Source of the DNA: Gammaproteobacteria bacterium
GTDB lineage: Bacteria > Pseudomonadota > Gammaproteobacteria > DSM-19610
Direction: 5' to 3'
Assembly: GCA_030618475.1 (NCBI GenBank)
Contig: JAUXDG010000153.1
Coordinates: 1-6,843 of the forward strand
DNA: 6,843 nt
Made by a program: the position numbers and the translations under genes. The notes below the pieces were generated by a model. That model worked only from the letters and a program-made list of their open reading frames with translations, had not been told where the DNA came from and ran no database searches. Positions 1 through 6,843 of the stretch are shown piece by piece; positions within the stretch are counted from its first letter, which is position 1, and each line of letters starts with the position of its first letter.

Positions 1-378
1 GCCAAACTGCTGGATTCGAAACTCTGATTTACTTAAAAACCAACGAATTAGCGCCTGTCGCAGCGGAGGCACCAGGAAAACAAAGCCGATGGCATCGGTG
101 ACGAATCCGGGCGTCAGCAACAGCGCCCCGGCAAATACCAGCAGCACACCCTCCAGCATTTCCAGCGCCGGCACCTGACCCTGCGCCAGCACCTGACGGC
201 TTCGCGTTAATGTCACCAAGCCCTGGAAGCGCAACAGCATGGCTCCCAGAAGCGCGGTAAATACCACCAGGGCAATGGTCGGGACAGCACCGATGACGTT
301 GCCCACCTTGATCAGAAAGTAGATCTCGACCAGGGGAACCAGCAGAAAAAGCAGGAATAAAATACCGACGGGACTCAT
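1..378 (-). CDS. fxsA: FxsA family membrane protein (partial, C-terminus beyond left edge)
   Basis: Reading the minus strand from the ATG at 378-376 gives 126 codons without a stop, ending at the window edge, so the C-terminus is missing. The protein begins MSPVGILFLLFLLVPLVEIY. It has two N-terminal hydrophobic segments (about residues 4-23 and 28-49), a polar stretch with RFQG (50-53), and a hydrophobic block at about 75-105 containing the family-typical LLLTPGFVTDAIG (86-98) followed by a PPLR motif. This matches the FxsA family (E. coli FxsA is 158 aa), an inner-membrane protein known for relieving F-plasmid exclusion of phage T7 when overproduced; its normal job is unclear. A possible ribosome binding site, AAGG (plus 388-391), lies 9 nt before the ATG. 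It is divergent from cutA. In many gammaproteobacteria fxsA lies near groES-groEL, which could be off the left edge (inference). The family is clear; only the missing end is uncertain. Confidence 0.9.
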   Translation of the reverse strand, partial: MSPVGILFLLFLLVPLVEIYFLIKVGNVIGAVPTIALVVFTALLGAMLLRFQGLVTLTRSRQVLAQGQVPALEMLEGVLLVFAGALLLTPGFVTDAIGFVFLVPPLRQALIRWFLSKSEFRIQQFG

Positions 379-396
379 GCTCGTGGACCTTGAAGG

Positions 397-408
397 AGTA
401 CCAGTACT
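397..408. promoter_or_regulatory. Short dyad AGTAC-CA-GTACT in the fxsA/cutA intergenic region
   Basis: A perfect 5-bp inverted repeat with a 2-bp spacer overlaps the first half of the candidate fxsA -10 box and lies just upstream of the fxsA ribosome binding site. Its position would suit an operator, but a dyad this short also occurs by chance. No regulator family is recognised from it. Confidence 0.2.
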
Positions 409-434
409 TTATTCGCTGGCCGGTTTGCGTACAA
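406..434 (-). promoter_or_regulatory. Candidate sigma-70 promoter for fxsA
   Basis: On the minus strand, TTGTAC (plus 429-434) and TAAAGT (plus 406-411) are separated by exactly 17 nt. The -10 matches the consensus at 4 of 6 positions and the -35 at 3 of 6, so the call rests mainly on spacing and position. The predicted start would fall about 20 nt before the fxsA ATG. This is a visual match only. Confidence 0.35.
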
Positions 435-461
435 GCGGGAATCCGGTATGGTGCAGCGATA

Positions 462-797
462 ATGGGTACCGCCAATGAAATCCAGATCGTTTTCTGCACC
501 GTTCCAGACAGCGACATCGGCCACCGTATCGCGGCTCAGCTGGTGGAATACGGCCTCGCCGCCTGCGTCAACCTGATACCAGGCATCGAATCCGTCTACC
601 GCTGGAAAGGCAAGCTCGAAAAGGAGTCCGAAGTCCTTCTTATGATTAAGTCCCGATCAGCCGATTATACGGATGTAGAGGCGACGATCAGCGCATTGCA
701 CCCCTACGAACTTCCCGAAATCATCGCAGTCCCACTGAGTAACGGTTTACCCGGCTACCTGGATTGGGTACGCACTGTTCACAACGAGGCAAAATGA
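462..797 (+). CDS. cutA: Divalent-cation tolerance protein CutA
   Basis: This encodes a 111-aa CutA1-family protein, almost the same length as E. coli CutA (112 aa). The family forms very stable trimers with a ferredoxin-like fold and is linked to copper and divalent-metal tolerance; the biochemical role is not settled. Family hallmarks are visible: IVFCTVPD near the N-terminus (Cys12), the ACVNLIPGIESVYRWKGKL block (about 34-52, Cys35), EVLLMIKS (57-64), and HPYELPEIIAVPL (80-92) followed by GYLDW near the C-terminus. I chose the ATG at 462 because homology starts just after it (TANEIQIVFCTV). An upstream in-frame TTG at 390 would add 24 residues unlike the family. The Shine-Dalgarno sequence before 462 is poor. 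The TGA stop overlaps the dsbD ATG (ATGA at 794-797), so the two genes are probably translationally coupled. Its promoter must lie in the 83-bp divergent gap or be weak. Confidence 0.95.
   Translation: MGTANEIQIVFCTVPDSDIGHRIAAQLVEYGLAACVNLIPGIESVYRWKGKLEKESEVLLMIKSRSADYTDVEATISALHPYELPEIIAVPLSNGLPGYLDWVRTVHNEAK
786..789 (+). promoter_or_regulatory. Ribosome binding site of dsbD
   Basis: GAGG lies 4 nt before the ATG at 794, inside the last codons of cutA. It supports the 794 start over the in-frame TTG at 764, and the resulting protein begins directly with a signal peptide. Confidence 0.6.
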
Positions 798-3037
798 AAC
801 ACTGGCTGCTTTTATTTCTTGCCGGCTGGCTCCCCTTCGCCGACGCCGGACTGCCCGGTGACGACGAACTCCTGCCAGCCGAGCAGGCATTCTCTTTTCA
901 AGCCACCATGGCGTCAAACGATCGTATCCGTGCAGTATGGGATATTGCCGACGGTTACTATCTTTATAAATCCAAATTCCGCTTTGCCACGGATGCGGAG
1001 GGTATTCGACTGGGTGACGCGGTATTGCCGGCCGGTAAAATCAAGCAGGATGAGTTCTTTGGCGACATCGAAACCTACCGGCAGCAGCTTGTCGTGGAAA
1101 TCCCGTTTAGCCGCGAAGCTGGTGCAGCGAACAGCTTTGAGCTGAAGGCCAGCTCCCAGGGCTGCGCCGACATCGGGGTCTGCTACCCGCCGCAGACACA
1201 GCTTGCGGCACTCACCATCGCCGATAACGACACACCAACCCCGGGCGGCGGTGCGCTGCAGGCTTTGAACGATCTGGGCGCCGTCCTCGGTTTCGGTAAC
1301 GACGATGAGCTGCTACCGGCAGACCAGGCATTTCAGCTTGATGTACAGGTCAGCGACGCCGATACCCTGACCGCCAACTGGCTCATCGCGGAAGGCTATT
1401 ACCTGTACCGCCACACGTTCGAGTTCGCCATTGACTCAGCCGACGGGACCACACTGCTGCCCGCCCGGATGCCGGATGGCGAACACAAAACCGACGAGTT
1501 TTTCGGTGAGATTCAGGTCTACCATCAGCTGGCGCAGGCAGAAATCCCTGTTCAGCGTGCCAGCCCGGCGGCAACCCCTGTCGCCTTAACGGTCAAATAC
1601 CAGGGTTGCGCCGAACGCGGCGTGTGCTATCCCCCCATCGTCAAGACGCTGGATTTACTGTTACCGGCCGCGGCTGCCGCCACAACAACGGGCACCCCTC
1701 CGGAAAGCGACAGACCCGCCCCCGGACTCAGCGAACAGGACGCCATTGCCAAACGCCTGACCGAAGGTAACCTGCTGGCCACGCTGGCCGCTTTTTTCGG
1801 CTTCGGCTTACTGCTGGCCTTTACGCCCTGCGTCTTCCCGATGATCCCTATTCTGTCGTCCATTATTGTCGGTCAGGGTGAGAAAATCACCGCACACCGG
1901 GGCTTCGTGCTGTCGCTGGTTTATGTGCTGGCGATGGCGGTAACCTACACGGTCGCCGGCGTATTCGCCGGCCTGTTCGGTGAGAACCTGCAGGCGGCAT
2001 TCCAGAACCCCTGGATGCTATCCGGCTTCGCTGCAGTCTTCGTTCTGCTGTCGCTGTCCATGTTCGGTTTCTACGATCTGCAGATGCCTGCCTTCCTGCA
2101 GAGCCGGCTCACCGAGGTCAGCAACCGGCAGAAAAGCGGCAGCCTGACCGGGGTGGCGATCATGGGTTTCCTGTCGGCACTGATTGTCGGCCCCTGCGTG
2201 GCAGCACCGCTGGCCGGCGCGTTGATCTATATCGGCCAAAGCGGGGATGCGGTGCTGGGTGGACTGGCACTGTTTGCCCTGAGTATGGGCATGGGAACAC
2301 CGCTCATCGCCATCGGTACCGGTGCCGGCAAGCTGCTGCCCGGCGCCGGACCCTGGATGGACAGAATCAAGGCCGTGTTCGGTGTCATGCTGCTGGCCGT
2401 TGCCATCTGGATGCTGGAACGCATCCTGCCGGCATCGATCACCATGCTGCTGTGGGCTGCGCTGCTGATTCTCTGCTCCGTCTACCTGAGCGCGCTGGAC
2501 GGTCTGCCGGTCGAAGCGTCAGGCTGGGCACGGCTCTGGAAAGGTATCGGCGTGGTATCGCTGGTGTACGGCATCCTGCTGTTGATCGGGGCCGCGAGCG
2601 GTGCCCATGACCCCTTGCAACCCCTGCAGAATGTCATGGCAAAGCAGGGCTCGGCACAAAGCAGCCAACAGGCCCACCTGCCTTTTGTCAAAATCAAAAC
2701 TGTGACTGACCTGGAGCGCGAACTGGCTGACGCGGCCCGGCAAGGCAAAGCGGTGATGGTGGACTTTTACGCCGACTGGTGCGTGAGCTGCAAGGAAATG
2801 GAAAAATACACCTTCGCCAAAGCGGATGTGCAGCGCGCACTTTCCGGCATGGTGCTGTTACAGGCTGACGTCACCGCCAATGATGAGGCTGACAAGACAC
2901 TGCTGAAACACTTGCAACTCATCGGACCACCGTCAATGCTGTTTTACGACAGCAGTGGCAACAAGCGGCCGGAATTAAGCCTGGTAGGCTATAAGCCAGC
3001 CGATGAGTTTGTGCAGCATGTGCAGGATTTGAAATAA
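794..3037 (+). CDS. dsbD: Thiol:disulfide interchange protein DsbD with duplicated N-terminal alpha domain
   Basis: The 747-aa product is a cytochrome c biogenesis/DsbD-type transmembrane reductase that passes electrons from cytoplasmic thioredoxin to periplasmic thiol proteins. Parts in order: signal peptide (1-18, MKHWLLLFLAGWLPFADA, likely cut after ADA); first DsbD-alpha domain (about 22-144) with GYYLY, DEFFG and QGCADIGVCYPP (Cys124/Cys130); a linker (145-168); a second complete alpha domain (about 169-288) with GYYLY, DEFFG and QGCAERGVCYPP (Cys272/Cys278); an Ala/Thr/Pro linker (291-310); a polytopic beta domain (about 325-600) with FTPCVFPM (Cys346) and VGPCVAAPL (Cys468); and a thioredoxin-like gamma domain (about 630-747) with DFYADWCVSCKEME (Cys663/Cys666). 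E. coli DsbD is 565 aa, or 546 when mature, with a single alpha domain, so the extra domain accounts for most of the added length. All expected redox cysteines are present. It overlaps cutA by 4 bp, as expected for one operon. The start at 794 gives an immediate signal peptide; a TTG at 764 would add ten polar residues before it. Confidence 0.96.
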   Translation: MKHWLLLFLAGWLPFADAGLPGDDELLPAEQAFSFQATMASNDRIRAVWDIADGYYLYKSKFRFATDAEGIRLGDAVLPAGKIKQDEFFGDIETYRQQLVVEIPFSREAGAANSFELKASSQGCADIGVCYPPQTQLAALTIADNDTPTPGGGALQALNDLGAVLGFGNDDELLPADQAFQLDVQVSDADTLTANWLIAEGYYLYRHTFEFAIDSADGTTLLPARMPDGEHKTDEFFGEIQVYHQLAQAEIPVQRASPAATPVALTVKYQGCAERGVCYPPIVKTLDLLLPAAAAATTTGTPPESDRPAPGLSEQDAIAKRLTEGNLLATLAAFFGFGLLLAFTPCVFPMIPILSSIIVGQGEKITAHRGFVLSLVYVLAMAVTYTVAGVFAGLFGENLQAAFQNPWMLSGFAAVFVLLSLSMFGFYDLQMPAFLQSRLTEVSNRQKSGSLTGVAIMGFLSALIVGPCVAAPLAGALIYIGQSGDAVLGGLALFALSMGMGTPLIAIGTGAGKLLPGAGPWMDRIKAVFGVMLLAVAIWMLERILPASITMLLWAALLILCSVYLSALDGLPVEASGWARLWKGIGVVSLVYGILLLIGAASGAHDPLQPLQNVMAKQGSAQSSQQAHLPFVKIKTVTDLERELADAARQGKAVMVDFYADWCVSCKEMEKYTFAKADVQRALSGMVLLQADVTANDEADKTLLKHLQLIGPPSMLFYDSSGNKRPELSLVGYKPADEFVQHVQDLK
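860..1657 (+). repeat. Tandem duplication of the DsbD-alpha domain coding region
   Basis: Two homologous coding segments lie within dsbD, about 857-1225 (residues 22-144) and 1298-1657 (residues 169-288). Both start with nearly the same residues (DDELLPAEQAF and DDELLPADQAF). They share GYYLY, DEFFG, EIP and QGCA..GVCYPP at matching spacing. My rough hand alignment gives about 40% amino-acid identity. The DNA differs widely at third codon positions, so the duplication is old and not a recent or assembly-made repeat. Boundaries are approximate. Confidence 0.9.
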
Positions 3038-3041
3038 CACT

Positions 3042-3049
<8 letters not shown>
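3030..3049. terminator. AT-rich dyad spanning the dsbD and prsR stop codons
   Basis: TGAAATA (3030-3036) and TATTTCA (3043-3049) form perfect 7-bp arms around a 6-nt loop, and the element covers both convergent stop codons (dsbD TAA at 3035-3037, prsR TAG at 3044-3042). It is too AT-rich and lacks a proper T-tract on either side, so it is at best a weak bidirectional terminator. It may simply reflect the coding sequence. Confidence 0.2.
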
Positions 3050-4397
<1,348 letters not shown>

Positions 4398-6519
4398 CAA
4401 TCTTTCCATTCTTCGAATTGTCGGAGGACTTTACGCTACTTTTGGTTTCTTCGCTAATCGGAATTCGCATCCGAAAGGTCGTTCCTTCGTTAACGCGGCT
4501 GATGGCTTCCACCTCACCCCCCAGACCACGAATAAATTCCCGCATCTCATAAACACCTATCCCCATTCCTGATTTTCCCTTGGTGCTGACGAAAGGCTTG
4601 AACAGGCCATCACGTATAAAGGCCTCGTCCATACCCTCGCCATTGTCCTGAACCTCGATGACCGCCTGTTCATTCTGTTTGAATAATCGAATAATCACCA
4701 TGCCCTGATCAGGGGTGGCATCCTGAGCATTGCGAACCACATGACCGATGACAGCAGCGAGCCGGTCACGGTCAGCCCGGGCGCAGAGTCCGGTTACCTG
4801 ACAGTCGATTCGCGGCTGCGGGAAGCCGGCCGACATGGTCGTCGCCACATCGTCCAGAACCTCACAAATGTCCACTGACACACGCTGCTGCCCGGCATCA
4901 GGCCCGCTGCGCAGGTGCGCCAATAACCGGTTCATTTTATTGACCGAGTTCTCCACCGTCTGAATGGCGTCTTCCATAAACTGTGGATTGTTCCTGTGCC
5001 GGGCGGCATTCGATACCACCAACGATAACTGGGCAATCAGGTTCTTGAGGTCGTGCATGACGTAAGCAGACAGGCGGTTACACGCCTCGAACTGCTTGGC
5101 CTGGGACAGGGCCTGCGCCGCATCCAGCTGTGCGAGATGCGCCGCAGACTGGCGGCCGACGATGCGTAACAGATCGTAGTCTTCCCAGTTCATGGAATGC
5201 GTCACCGTCGGCCGCGCCAACACCACCATACCCAGCAGGCGATCGTGGAAGACCAGCGGCGCAATCAGCCAGGCATTGTCAATCCGGCTGAACCAGTCCG
5301 GAAACGCCAGATTTTTATAGACATGGGGCGCAAGATCGTACTCTTCACAGTTAATGATCCATTCTTCATCGCTAAGATACCGAACCAGTGAACTGTCCGC
5401 ATGCAGACAACAGTCCAGCTCGGGCATCGGCATCTGCCAGTTGGCCACCAGCTCATAGCGGTGTCCTCCCCGATACAGCCACAACAGGCCGCCCGGACAC
5501 TCAAGGATATTGGCAATGGCTTTGATGGTGCGTTCGCGCAACTGCTCGTTGGGCTCTTCCGTGGTGAGGGTGTGAATGAAGCGCAGCCACTCCTCGCGGT
5601 ATTCAAACTTGTAGTGGAAAAAATGCTTGTTGATCAAGACCCGCAGGCTGGCGCGCAACTGGGCGGAAAACAGCAATATCGTCAGTACCAGCACGGCACC
5701 AAACAGGAAGATCACTTGCGCAATCGCGCCCCAGGTGCCGCCGTATTCACGGATCACATAGCCACCGGCGCCAATCGCCAGAAGATAGAGTCCCGCGCCT
5801 AACAAGGCCGTGGTATGGAACACCACGCGGCGGGAAACAAAAATATCCAGCGACCAGTGCGGATCGCGCACAGCGGCTATACCGATGACCGGCACCACCA
5901 GGGCATTGATAAAACCGCGCGCATTCCAGATCGCCTGACCAACCTCCTGGAATAACAGGGCGTGCGAATAGAGGTAAAAGTCATAGGCGAACAGGGCACC
6001 CAGGCCCATGCAAAGATACTTCACCGAACGCCTGGACTCGGCACGTGCATTGCGAAACACCTGCTCGACCAGCACCAGCCCCGTTATCGCCATCACCAGG
6101 AAACCGGCAAGGAGAAAATCCATGCCGCCAACCACGGCCACAGGATGACTGGCTGCAACCCGGTACAGCACCAGGGCCATCATGAGCAGTGAAAAACTGG
6201 CAAACACGCTTAGCGTGCGCCGGAAATAATGGCTGGCCTCGGCGGGCTGCCGGTAAGCCGCACTGAGCAGTCGAATCAAAAACGCACACAGGGCCAGATT
6301 ACGCAGCGGTTCGAGCAGGTATGACGGGAATAAAGATAAATCGTGACTAATGCAATAGGCGGAAACACCCAACCATACCGCACTGATCAGTGACGCCAGC
6401 ATCAGCGCCACTTTGTGTGGACGCCCGCGTTGCCCGGTCATCAGCACCAGTGCCAGGATCAGAAATACCCCGGCTCCGGTTGCATAGCTGATTGCACCGA
6501 TATTATCCATCCAGATAAT

Positions 6520-6524
6520 CCCCT
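6520..6524 (-). promoter_or_regulatory. Ribosome binding site of prsK
   Basis: On the minus strand AGGGG (plus CCCCT) ends 9 nt before the ATG at 6510. It is the only purine-rich Shine-Dalgarno-like stretch close to this start and supports it. Confidence 0.5.
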
Positions 6525-6558
6525 GAGGTTGCCGTTAGAGCACCAGACAGGCATGCGG

Positions 6559-6573
6559 GGCATTGGCAATGCC
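6559..6573. promoter_or_regulatory. Palindrome GGCATT-GGC-AATGCC in the prsK leader
   Basis: A perfect 6-bp inverted repeat around a 3-bp centre lies 49-63 bp upstream of the prsK ATG, downstream of both candidate promoters. In the prsK transcript it would form a small hairpin (GGCAUU/AAUGCC). In DNA it could be an operator. Nothing in the sequence tells which, and no known operator family is recognised. Confidence 0.35.
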
Positions 6574-6590
6574 TCCGAAACAGAACTCAG

Positions 6591-6620
6591 ACTATAGCGC
6601 AGTGCGGGAATAAATCACTA
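6591..6620 (-). promoter_or_regulatory. Candidate sigma-70 promoter for prsK (weak)
   Basis: On the minus strand TATAGT (plus 6591-6596) matches the -10 consensus at 5 of 6 positions. The only -35 candidate is TAGTGA (plus 6615-6620) at 18 nt spacing, matching 3 of 6. It would start transcription at about 6584, leaving a leader of roughly 75 nt. It is an alternative or addition to the sigma-54-like element just upstream. Confidence 0.3.
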
Positions 6621-6631
6621 GATAATTACAC

Positions 6632-6648
6632 CGCAGATGCTCTGCCAG
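6632..6648 (-). promoter_or_regulatory. Candidate sigma-54 (-24/-12) promoter for prsK-prsR
   Basis: The minus strand reads CTGGCAGAGCATCTGCG. The invariant GG (plus 6645-6646) and GC (plus 6633-6634) are separated by exactly 10 nt, TGGCA of the -24 element is intact, and the -12 element is CTGC instead of TTGC. Transcription would start near 6621, about 110 nt before the prsK ATG. An IHF-like site lies upstream at the usual distance. PrsR itself has an intact GAFTGA loop, so autoregulation of prsK-prsR is plausible (inference). Short overlapping GCAGA/TCTGC repeats in the same stretch mean a chance match is possible. Confidence 0.45.
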
Positions 6649-6676
6649 CAGAATGCGAAACCCGGTCTTTATTGCT

Positions 6677-6689
6677 TATCAGTTTGATT
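6677..6689 (-). promoter_or_regulatory. IHF-like site upstream of the sigma-54 element
   Basis: On the minus strand AATCAA-ACTG-ATA matches the IHF consensus WATCAANNNNTTR at all but one fixed position. Its centre is about 60 bp upstream of the predicted sigma-54 start, where IHF commonly bends DNA between an enhancer-bound activator and the promoter. The site is short and the match is by eye. Confidence 0.3.
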
Positions 6690-6780
6690 CTCGGCAGATT
6701 TCCCTGGTTCTTTAGATCAAGAGAAGAAGTCCGCGTCGTTGACCTTTACATATTCCCAATCACTACTGCCCCGCCAATCC
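6690..6780. other. Intergenic stretch without recognised feature
   Basis: Together with the flanking sites it makes up the 333-bp gene-free region upstream of prsK. I find no ORF with coding character, no RNA gene and no clear repeat here. If the sigma-54 element is real, this is where an upstream activator-binding site would be expected, but no convincing inverted repeat stands out. Confidence 0.5.
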
Positions 6781-6843
6781 CCTCACCCTCCGGAGGGTGT
6801 CGAAAAAGTCCCCTCTCCCCCCCGGGAGAGGGTTAGGGTGAGG
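6781..6843. repeat. Nested GC-rich palindromic repeat (REP/MITE-like), cut by right edge
   Basis: Three symmetric parts are nested. The outer arms are CCTCACCCT (6781-6789) and AGGGTGAGG (6835-6843), perfect inverted repeats ending at the window edge. Inside are a 16-bp perfect palindrome CACCCTCCGGAGGGTG (6784-6799) and a 9-bp hairpin CCCTCTCCC/GGGAGAGGG with a CCCC loop (6811-6832). Repeats built from GGGAGAGGG and GGGTGAGG arms are widespread in intergenic regions of proteobacterial genomes, and this looks like one of them. The element may continue past the edge. No transposase or RAYT gene is present in the window. Confidence 0.7.
6803..6832 (-). terminator. Possible intrinsic terminator within the palindromic repeat
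   Basis: On the minus strand the 9-bp GC-rich hairpin (CCCTCTCCC, GGGG loop, GGGAGAGGG) is followed after GAC by five T residues (plus AAAAA at 6803-6807). This could stop transcription coming from a gene to the right of the window before it reaches prsK. The T-tract is short and slightly displaced. Confidence 0.35.

Noticed and set aside
425..452. TTGCGT and TATGGT with 16-nt spacing as a promoter for cutA
   Set aside because: The matches are weak and the start would fall almost on the cutA ATG, leaving no leader; not strong enough to annotate.
390..461. Upstream TTG start for cutA, adding 24 residues
   Set aside because: The added residues do not resemble CutA N-termini, and the ATG at 462 gives the normal family length of about 111 aa.
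448..462. Four-codon mini-ORF (ATG GTG CAG CGA TAA) ending over the cutA ATG
   Set aside because: It has no ribosome binding site and is too short to tell from chance; no attenuator structure is visible.
29..517. 162-codon minus-strand open frame across the left end
   Set aside because: It is out of frame with the clear FxsA reading of the same strand, covers the fxsA/cutA intergenic region and part of cutA, and its Gly/Ala/Cys/Arg-rich product looks like a GC-rich shadow frame.
764..793. Upstream TTG start for dsbD
   Set aside because: It would put ten polar residues before the signal peptide; the ATG at 794 has GAGG upstream and overlaps the cutA stop as ATGA.
1383..2748. Minus-strand open frames inside dsbD
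   Set aside because: They are antisense to the conserved DsbD reading and have no recognisable family motifs or upstream signals.
6739..6767. Plus-strand TTGACC with ACTACT at 17 nt as a rightward promoter
   Set aside because: The -35 is good but the -10 matches only 3 of 6 positions, and no rightward gene is visible in the window to support it.

Overview
The window looks like chromosomal DNA from a proteobacterium, most likely a gammaproteobacterium. It is GC-rich and densely coded, and the cutA-dsbD pair lies next to fxsA, an arrangement familiar from that class. A PEP-CTERM-type two-component system (PrsK/PrsR) suggests an environmental bacterium that makes exopolysaccharide or flocs and has an exosortase elsewhere in its genome. 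No species can be named from the sequence.

Layout, left to right. (1) 1-378, minus strand: the first 126 codons of an FxsA-family membrane protein, running off the left edge. (2) 379-461: an 83-bp divergent promoter region with a candidate promoter for fxsA and a small dyad. (3) 462-797 and 794-3037, plus strand: cutA and dsbD, overlapping by an ATGA and almost certainly one operon. DsbD is enlarged: it has two complete N-terminal DsbD-alpha-type domains in tandem, each with its own Cys-X5-Cys pair, before the usual membrane core and C-terminal thioredoxin domain. (4) 3042-4397 and 4363-6510, minus strand: prsR and prsK, overlapping by 35 bp and transcribed prsK then prsR. They converge on dsbD with only 4 bp between the stop codons. 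(5) 6511-6843: 333 bp without a gene. It holds the prsK leader (ribosome binding site, a GGCATT palindrome), a sigma-54-like -24/-12 element with an IHF-like site upstream, and a nested GC-rich palindromic repeat that runs to the right edge and may double as a terminator.

How the genes work together. CutA and DsbD concern metal tolerance and periplasmic thiol-disulfide homeostasis: DsbD carries electrons from cytoplasmic thioredoxin across the inner membrane to periplasmic partners. PrsK (membrane sensor kinase with a GAF domain) and PrsR (receiver, sigma-54 AAA+ and Fis-type HTH) form a phosphorelay that in other bacteria is tied to exosortase/PEP-CTERM and exopolysaccharide genes. None of those target genes lies in this window. 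The sigma-54-like element before prsK raises the possibility of autoregulation.

I found no RNA genes, CRISPR array, transposase or phage genes, and no clearly undescribed system. The strongest leads are the tandem DsbD-alpha architecture and the sigma-54/IHF arrangement upstream of prsK.
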